Source: an uncultured Ruminococcus sp.
GTDB taxonomy: Bacteria; Bacillota; Clostridia; Oscillospirales; CAG-272
Assembly: GCA_902783755.1 (NCBI GenBank)
Contig: CACZSC010000307.1
Coordinates: forward strand, 1-17,530
Direction: 5' to 3'
DNA: 17,530 bases
The notes beneath the pieces were generated by a model. That model had not been told where the DNA came from. It saw only the letters and a program-made list of their open reading frames with translations, and ran no database searches. The position numbers and the translations under genes were made by a program. Shown here in pieces: positions 13,565-17,530 of this stretch; the first letter of the stretch is position 1; each line of letters starts with the position of its first letter.

Positions 13565-15304
13565 TTGAAGAGCAGTACAGGGAAAAGATCGTTTCTGCAG
13601 AGCGCCCTTGTTTTGACTATTTCAACGTTTTTCGTCAAGATTGCAGGCCTTCTGTTTACGATAGTTATACAGCGCTCGCTGCTCGACAGCGGCATGGGCG
13701 TGTTTTACAGCGCCTATAATATTTACAATCTGTTTGCCGTTCTCGCATCAGCCGGTCTCCCGGTAGCAGTGTCCAGGATGATCTCGGAGACGCTCGTCAA
13801 GGAGAACCATGACGAGGCGCAGAAGATATACAAGGTGTCTGCCAGACTGTTCCTCGGAATAGGAGCCGTCGTGGCGGGCGTCATGCTCATTTTCGGCGAC
13901 GCTCTTGCCGAATTGATCGGGAATCCAGATGCAGGACTGTCGATAAGAGTCCTTGCGGTAACAGCGTTCTGCGCGTTCATTATGTCTGCGCTCAGAGGTT
14001 ATTTCCAGGGTCACAACTACATGAGGCCGACCGCGGTTTCCCAGGTGATCGAAGCTTTCGTGAAACTGGGGCTCGGAGTCGCAGCCGCCGTACTTATAAT
14101 GAAAGCGGGCGGAAGCGACAAACTCGGTTCCGCGGGAGCGATAATCGGCGTGTCCGCGGGAGCCGTCATAGCAGTCGTTTATCTGTTTATAAAGAAACGC
14201 GGGCATGACAAAGCTACTCCCTTTACAGGGATGGAAACAAGATCCACGCCCGCGATTATAAAGGAACTGTTCCGGATAGCTATCCCGGTCTCTCTCGGCG
14301 CATCCGTCATGAGTGTCGTGAACGTGATAGACGACTATCTCATAATGAACATACTGCAGGGTGGCGCGGGGATATTCGGCGCGAAGATCGGAGGCCTCGG
14401 ATATCTGTACGAATATGCGAAATCCCTCAACGGGGTGTTCGGGAACGCAAAGAAGATATTCAACCTGCCTTCAGCGTTCATCGTTCCGTTCACGGTGAGC
14501 ATACTGCCGGTTCTTACCGCAGCCTATGTTGCGAAAAACAGGAATGAGATCAACAAGAACCTGACCAACTGTTTCAAGTATTCCATGATCATCGCCCTGC
14601 CGTCCGGTGTGGGAATGATCATACTTGCGAAACCCATATACAATCTGCTATATAAGACCACAGATGCGGATCTGGGTGCCGTAATGATGGCTATATTCGG
14701 TATCGCGGTCATCCTGTATGCCATTGTGTCGATCTCCGGCTCCATCCTTCAGGCGTTCGGCAAGGTGAACAGACCGCTTATAAGCCTTGTGGTGGGCGGA
14801 GTGGTCAAATGCGTGCTGACAGCGGTGCTTGTCAGCATCCCCGAGATAAACATCAAAGGTGCCCCGATCGCCACATGCGTGTGTTATACGGTCATGATCG
14901 TCATGAACATGATCTTCCTGAGAAAGTACATAAGGGAGTCAGTCAAGAGTATCCTGAAGAGCGTTTCGAAAACACTTCTTGCGGCCGTTGTCATGGGCGG
15001 AGCAACATACGGCGTTCTTGCCCTGCTTTCGTCCCTCTTTGACATCTACTCGTCCAAGAAAATGGCCGTAATCAGCATGATCATAATGCTGATAGTGGCT
15101 GTGGGAGTTTACTTCGCGGTGGTGTTCCTGCTGAAAGTCATTACTCCCGCGGAGATCAAGGAGACCCTTGGAGGCCGCAGGAAACACAAAGCGGATAAGG
15201 GAAGCGAAAGCGGCAGTGATCAGGACGGTATAGAAACAGTGGAAGAGACAGCCGGTGCCATAGAGACCGCTGTCAGCAATGATGAGAAAGGTGAGGAGAA
15301 ATGA
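13565..15304 (+). CDS. MOP-superfamily lipid/polysaccharide flippase (MurJ/SpoVB/YtgP-like)
   Basis: An integral membrane transporter of the MVF/polysaccharide group, whose members move lipid-linked cell-wall precursors, such as lipid II, across the membrane. Diagnostic stretches are STFFVKIAGLLFTIVIQRSL near the N-terminus, MGVFYSAYNIYNLFAVLASAGLPVAVSRMIS, and ALRGYFQGHNYMRPTAVSQVIEAFVKL, a pattern typical of SpoVB/YtgP-type members. Alternating hydrophobic segments along the chain fit roughly 14 helices. The last ~50 residues (from about GGRRKHKADK) form a charged, probably disordered cytoplasmic tail, making it a little longer than usual (579). The start is TTG at 13565, eight bases after a perfect AAGGAGG. 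SpoVB acts in spore cortex synthesis in some species, but close relatives occur in non-spore-formers, so sporulation cannot be inferred. It overlaps pepF by four bases (ATGA). Confidence 0.88.
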   Translation: MKSSTGKRSFLQSALVLTISTFFVKIAGLLFTIVIQRSLLDSGMGVFYSAYNIYNLFAVLASAGLPVAVSRMISETLVKENHDEAQKIYKVSARLFLGIGAVVAGVMLIFGDALAELIGNPDAGLSIRVLAVTAFCAFIMSALRGYFQGHNYMRPTAVSQVIEAFVKLGLGVAAAVLIMKAGGSDKLGSAGAIIGVSAGAVIAVVYLFIKKRGHDKATPFTGMETRSTPAIIKELFRIAIPVSLGASVMSVVNVIDDYLIMNILQGGAGIFGAKIGGLGYLYEYAKSLNGVFGNAKKIFNLPSAFIVPFTVSILPVLTAAYVAKNRNEINKNLTNCFKYSMIIALPSGVGMIILAKPIYNLLYKTTDADLGAVMMAIFGIAVILYAIVSISGSILQAFGKVNRPLISLVVGGVVKCVLTAVLVSIPEINIKGAPIATCVCYTVMIVMNMIFLRKYIRESVKSILKSVSKTLLAAVVMGGATYGVLALLSSLFDIYSSKKMAVISMIIMLIVAVGVYFAVVFLLKVITPAEIKETLGGRRKHKADKGSESGSDQDGIETVEETAGAIETAVSNDEKGEEK

Positions 15305-17082
15305 GACAGAGGAAAGACATTCCGGCTGAACTGAAATGGGATTTCACACATCTGTTTGCCGACCGCGAAGCCTGGGAAAAGGAATGCAGTGAGTGTGAGA
15401 AAATGATCGAAACGCTTCCGACGCTAAAAGGGACTCTGGGCGTTTCCTCAAAGTCGCTTTATGAAGCATACGAGAAGCTGTATGAGATCGACGAGAAGTT
15501 TTCCAAGGTTGCCGACTACGCTTTCTTTGCCAGAGTCATAGACGGCGGCGACACAGCGGCTCTTGAAATGACAGACAGAGTGCGTAATGTCGGTGTAAAA
15601 TTCGGCATGAACACTTCGTTCATGGAGCCGGAACTCATGGCGATCCCGGAAGAGCGACTCGCAGAATTCCTCAGGGACGAAAAACTGTCAGCAAAATACG
15701 GGCACATAATCGAAGACGCAACGAGGCTCCGGGATCATGTGCTGGATGAGAAGAGCGAGTCGATCATTGCCCGGTTCAGGAAGATAACTGATACCGCCAA
15801 TGACATATTCAAAACTTTTACAAATGTAGAATTGAAATTCCCGCCGGTCAAGGATGAGAACGGAGAGGACAGAGAGCTGACAGCAGGAACATTCGGTTCT
15901 TTCAGGGAATCCAGGGACAAGAATGTACGCGACAGCGCGTTCAAGGCAATGTTCGGGACCTACGGCAAATATACGAACACGTTTGCCGCGATATACGGGA
16001 ACTCAGTAAAAAAGGACAACCTTATGGCTGCCCTCAGGGGATTTGGGTCGGCCAGAGCGGCATCTCTGGCCAGATCAAACGTTCCGGAAACAGTATATGA
16101 TTCGCTCATAAAGGCGGTCAGGGGCGCTATCCCCAGCATGGACAAGTATCTTGAACTGAGAAGAAAAGTCATGGGACTGGACAAGATCGATGTTTACGAT
16201 CTTTACACTCCGATGGTGCCGGATGTAGACTATCCGATGACATACGAAAACGCAAAGAAACTGGTCCTCGGAGCGACTGCCCCGCTGGGGAAAGACTATA
16301 CGGAAGTGATCAGAAGAGCCTTTGATGAAAACTGGGTAGACGTGTACGAGACTCCCGGCAAGGAATCAGGGGCATTTTCAGCGGGTGTATACGGAGTGCA
16401 TCCTTTTGTCAAGCTTAATTTCGCTTCGACTCTGGACGATGCCTTCACACTTGCCCACGAGCTCGGACATTCCATGCATTCATATCTGTCATCGAAGACG
16501 CAGGACTACGCGAACCACAACTACAGCCTGCTTGTTGCCGAAGTGGCGTCCACATGCAATGAGGTCCTGCTGACGAAGTATCTGCTTTCGACCGAGAAAG
16601 ATCCTGCCAGAAAAGCATATATACTCAACCACTTTCTCGAGGGCTTCAGGACCACGATATTCCGCCAGACTCTGTTCGCTGAATTTGAGTATCAGGCACA
16701 TAAGATGGAGCAGGAGGGAACACCCCTTACTTCACAGGCCCTGTGCGATCTGTACGGGGATCTTGAAAAGACGTATTACAGAAACGCTGAGTTCAGGGAA
16801 GAGATCCGGTATGAATGGTCGTATATTCCTCATTTTTACAGGCCGTTCTATGTATACCAGTACGCCACAGGATTCTCTTCTGCGGTCGCCATCGCGACGC
16901 ACATCCTGGAAACAGGGGACGCTTCCGACTACCTCAGATTCCTTTCAACGGGCGGATCCGACTATCCGATCAACGAACTGAAGATCGCAGGCGTGGATCT
17001 GACGACACCGGCTGTCGTGGAGAACGCCATGACGGTGTTTGATGAAACAATTGACGAGCTGGCGGGGCTTCTTCTGAAATGA
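15301..17082 (+). CDS. pepF: Oligoendopeptidase F (M3 family zinc metallopeptidase)
   Basis: A cytosolic zinc endopeptidase that cuts short and medium peptides, completing breakdown of imported or internally produced peptides. The 593-residue length is standard for PepF. The M3 zinc site is intact: HELGHSMHS with His386, Glu387 and His390, and the third ligand Glu414 in LLVAEVAST. Upstream, GAFSAGVYGVHPFVKLNF and LDDAFTLAHELGH are typical PepF motifs. Downstream, IFRQTLFAEFEYQAH and the HFYRPFYVYQYATGFSSAVA substrate-binding region with its conserved His and Tyr are present. The N-terminus (LKWDFTHLFADREAW) is also characteristic. The start ATG overlaps the flippase stop as ATGA and has AGGAG just upstream; its own stop overlaps the next start in the same way, indicating translational coupling within one operon. 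Confidence 0.95.
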   Translation: MRQRKDIPAELKWDFTHLFADREAWEKECSECEKMIETLPTLKGTLGVSSKSLYEAYEKLYEIDEKFSKVADYAFFARVIDGGDTAALEMTDRVRNVGVKFGMNTSFMEPELMAIPEERLAEFLRDEKLSAKYGHIIEDATRLRDHVLDEKSESIIARFRKITDTANDIFKTFTNVELKFPPVKDENGEDRELTAGTFGSFRESRDKNVRDSAFKAMFGTYGKYTNTFAAIYGNSVKKDNLMAALRGFGSARAASLARSNVPETVYDSLIKAVRGAIPSMDKYLELRRKVMGLDKIDVYDLYTPMVPDVDYPMTYENAKKLVLGATAPLGKDYTEVIRRAFDENWVDVYETPGKESGAFSAGVYGVHPFVKLNFASTLDDAFTLAHELGHSMHSYLSSKTQDYANHNYSLLVAEVASTCNEVLLTKYLLSTEKDPARKAYILNHFLEGFRTTIFRQTLFAEFEYQAHKMEQEGTPLTSQALCDLYGDLEKTYYRNAEFREEIRYEWSYIPHFYRPFYVYQYATGFSSAVAIATHILETGDASDYLRFLSTGGSDYPINELKIAGVDLTTPAVVENAMTVFDETIDELAGLLLK

Positions 17083-17530
17083 GGGTGCTTCTGACAGCGT
17101 TCGATCCCTTCGGAGGGGAAACGCTGAATCCTGCGGAGGAAGCGCTGAAACTTGTGCAGGCACCTGATGGCGTGATGCTCTACAAGGCTGTGATCAGCAC
17201 AGAGTATCACAGATCCGAAGATGAGATCCTAGGGCTTATATCCGAGATCAGTCCGGATACTGTGATCTGTCTCGGCCAGGCGGGAGGCAGAAGATCCGTC
17301 ACGCCTGAAAGGATAGCCGTGAATATCGATGATGCGACAAAACCTGACAATGCCGGAGAGATTCGCAGGGGGACCCGGATATGTGAAAACGGTCCTGCGG
17401 CATATTTCTCGACATTGCCGGTGGAAACGATCTGCATGGCTCTGAATGATGAGGGAATAGAATCGTCGGTTTCGAACAGCGCGGGCACGTTCGTATGCAA
17501 TCATCTTATGTATACGGTGCTCAGGATTGC
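17079..17530 (+). CDS. pcp: Pyroglutamyl-peptidase I (C15 family), N-terminal part cut by the window end
   Basis: Removes N-terminal pyroglutamate from peptides; a cytosolic cysteine peptidase. The first 150 residues are visible. FDPFGGETLNP (8-18) is the family signature start. CLGQAGGRRSVTPERIAVN (64-82) carries the catalytic Glu77. DNAGE, GPAAYFSTLPV and SNSAGTFVCNHLMYTVL (132-148) follow, the last with the catalytic Cys140. The catalytic histidine, expected about 24 residues further on, lies beyond the window. The start ATG overlaps the pepF stop (ATGA), so it is the third gene of the flippase-pepF operon. PepF and Pcp act on complementary peptide ends, and this pairing fits a peptide-recycling role. 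No defect is seen in the visible part. Confidence 0.93.
   Translation, partial: MRVLLTAFDPFGGETLNPAEEALKLVQAPDGVMLYKAVISTEYHRSEDEILGLISEISPDTVICLGQAGGRRSVTPERIAVNIDDATKPDNAGEIRRGTRICENGPAAYFSTLPVETICMALNDEGIESSVSNSAGTFVCNHLMYTVLRI

Overview
The window looks like ordinary chromosomal DNA of a Gram-positive, Clostridia-type bacterium (Bacillota) of moderate GC content. That placement is an inference. It rests on a type II pantothenate kinase, a DUF4364 protein, a SigH-like sigma factor, a two-zinc-ribbon protein of a kind common in Clostridia, a fused TIGR03960/TIGR03936-type radical SAM protein, AGGAGG-type ribosome binding sites and sigma-A-like promoters. I see no tRNA, rRNA, CRISPR array, insertion sequence or phage gene.

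Layout. 1-261: 3' end of an M24 Xaa-Pro aminopeptidase, convergent with coaW (311-1180, minus strand); a hairpin between them works as coaW's terminator. 1181-1269: divergent region between coaW and a NagD-type HAD phosphatase (1270-2124), with a palindromic -10 that could serve both strands. 2313-4049: oligopeptide-binding lipoprotein with its own promoter. 4117-4683: DUF4364 protein. 4909-5469: SigH-like sigma factor with a TTG start. 5605-5883: double zinc-ribbon protein. 6008-6874: GDPD-family putative lipoprotein. 7001-7792: RlmB-type 23S rRNA methyltransferase. 7863-10817: a 984-residue membrane protein. 10871-13498: B12-binding-type radical SAM protein fused to DUF2344. 13565-17530: an overlapping operon of a MurJ/SpoVB-type lipid flippase, oligoendopeptidase F and the start of pyroglutamyl-peptidase I.

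The most interesting gene is the 984-residue protein at 7863-10817. Its C-terminal ~560 residues align by eye, segment by segment, with a P1B-type (CopA-like) heavy-metal ATPase. Essentially every catalytic signature is changed or deleted: DKTGT reads DKNVF, TGD reads TFD, HP reads GP, CPC reads FTP, the A domain is roughly halved, and the GDGxNDxP segment is missing. The usual metal-binding N-terminus is replaced by about 425 acidic, cysteine-free, probably disordered residues containing one lysine-rich island. This looks like an intact pseudo-ATPase, not a decaying gene: the frame is open and it has a promoter, a ribosome binding site and a strong terminator.

Several genes concern peptides (Xaa-Pro aminopeptidase, peptide-binding lipoprotein, PepF, Pcp), in keeping with an organism that uses peptides. 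On regulation, four promoters share a TGATATAAT-like extended -10. Three genes (DUF4364, GDPD, radical SAM) begin 4 to 25 nt after an intrinsic terminator, leaving no room for a promoter between, so they probably depend on read-through.
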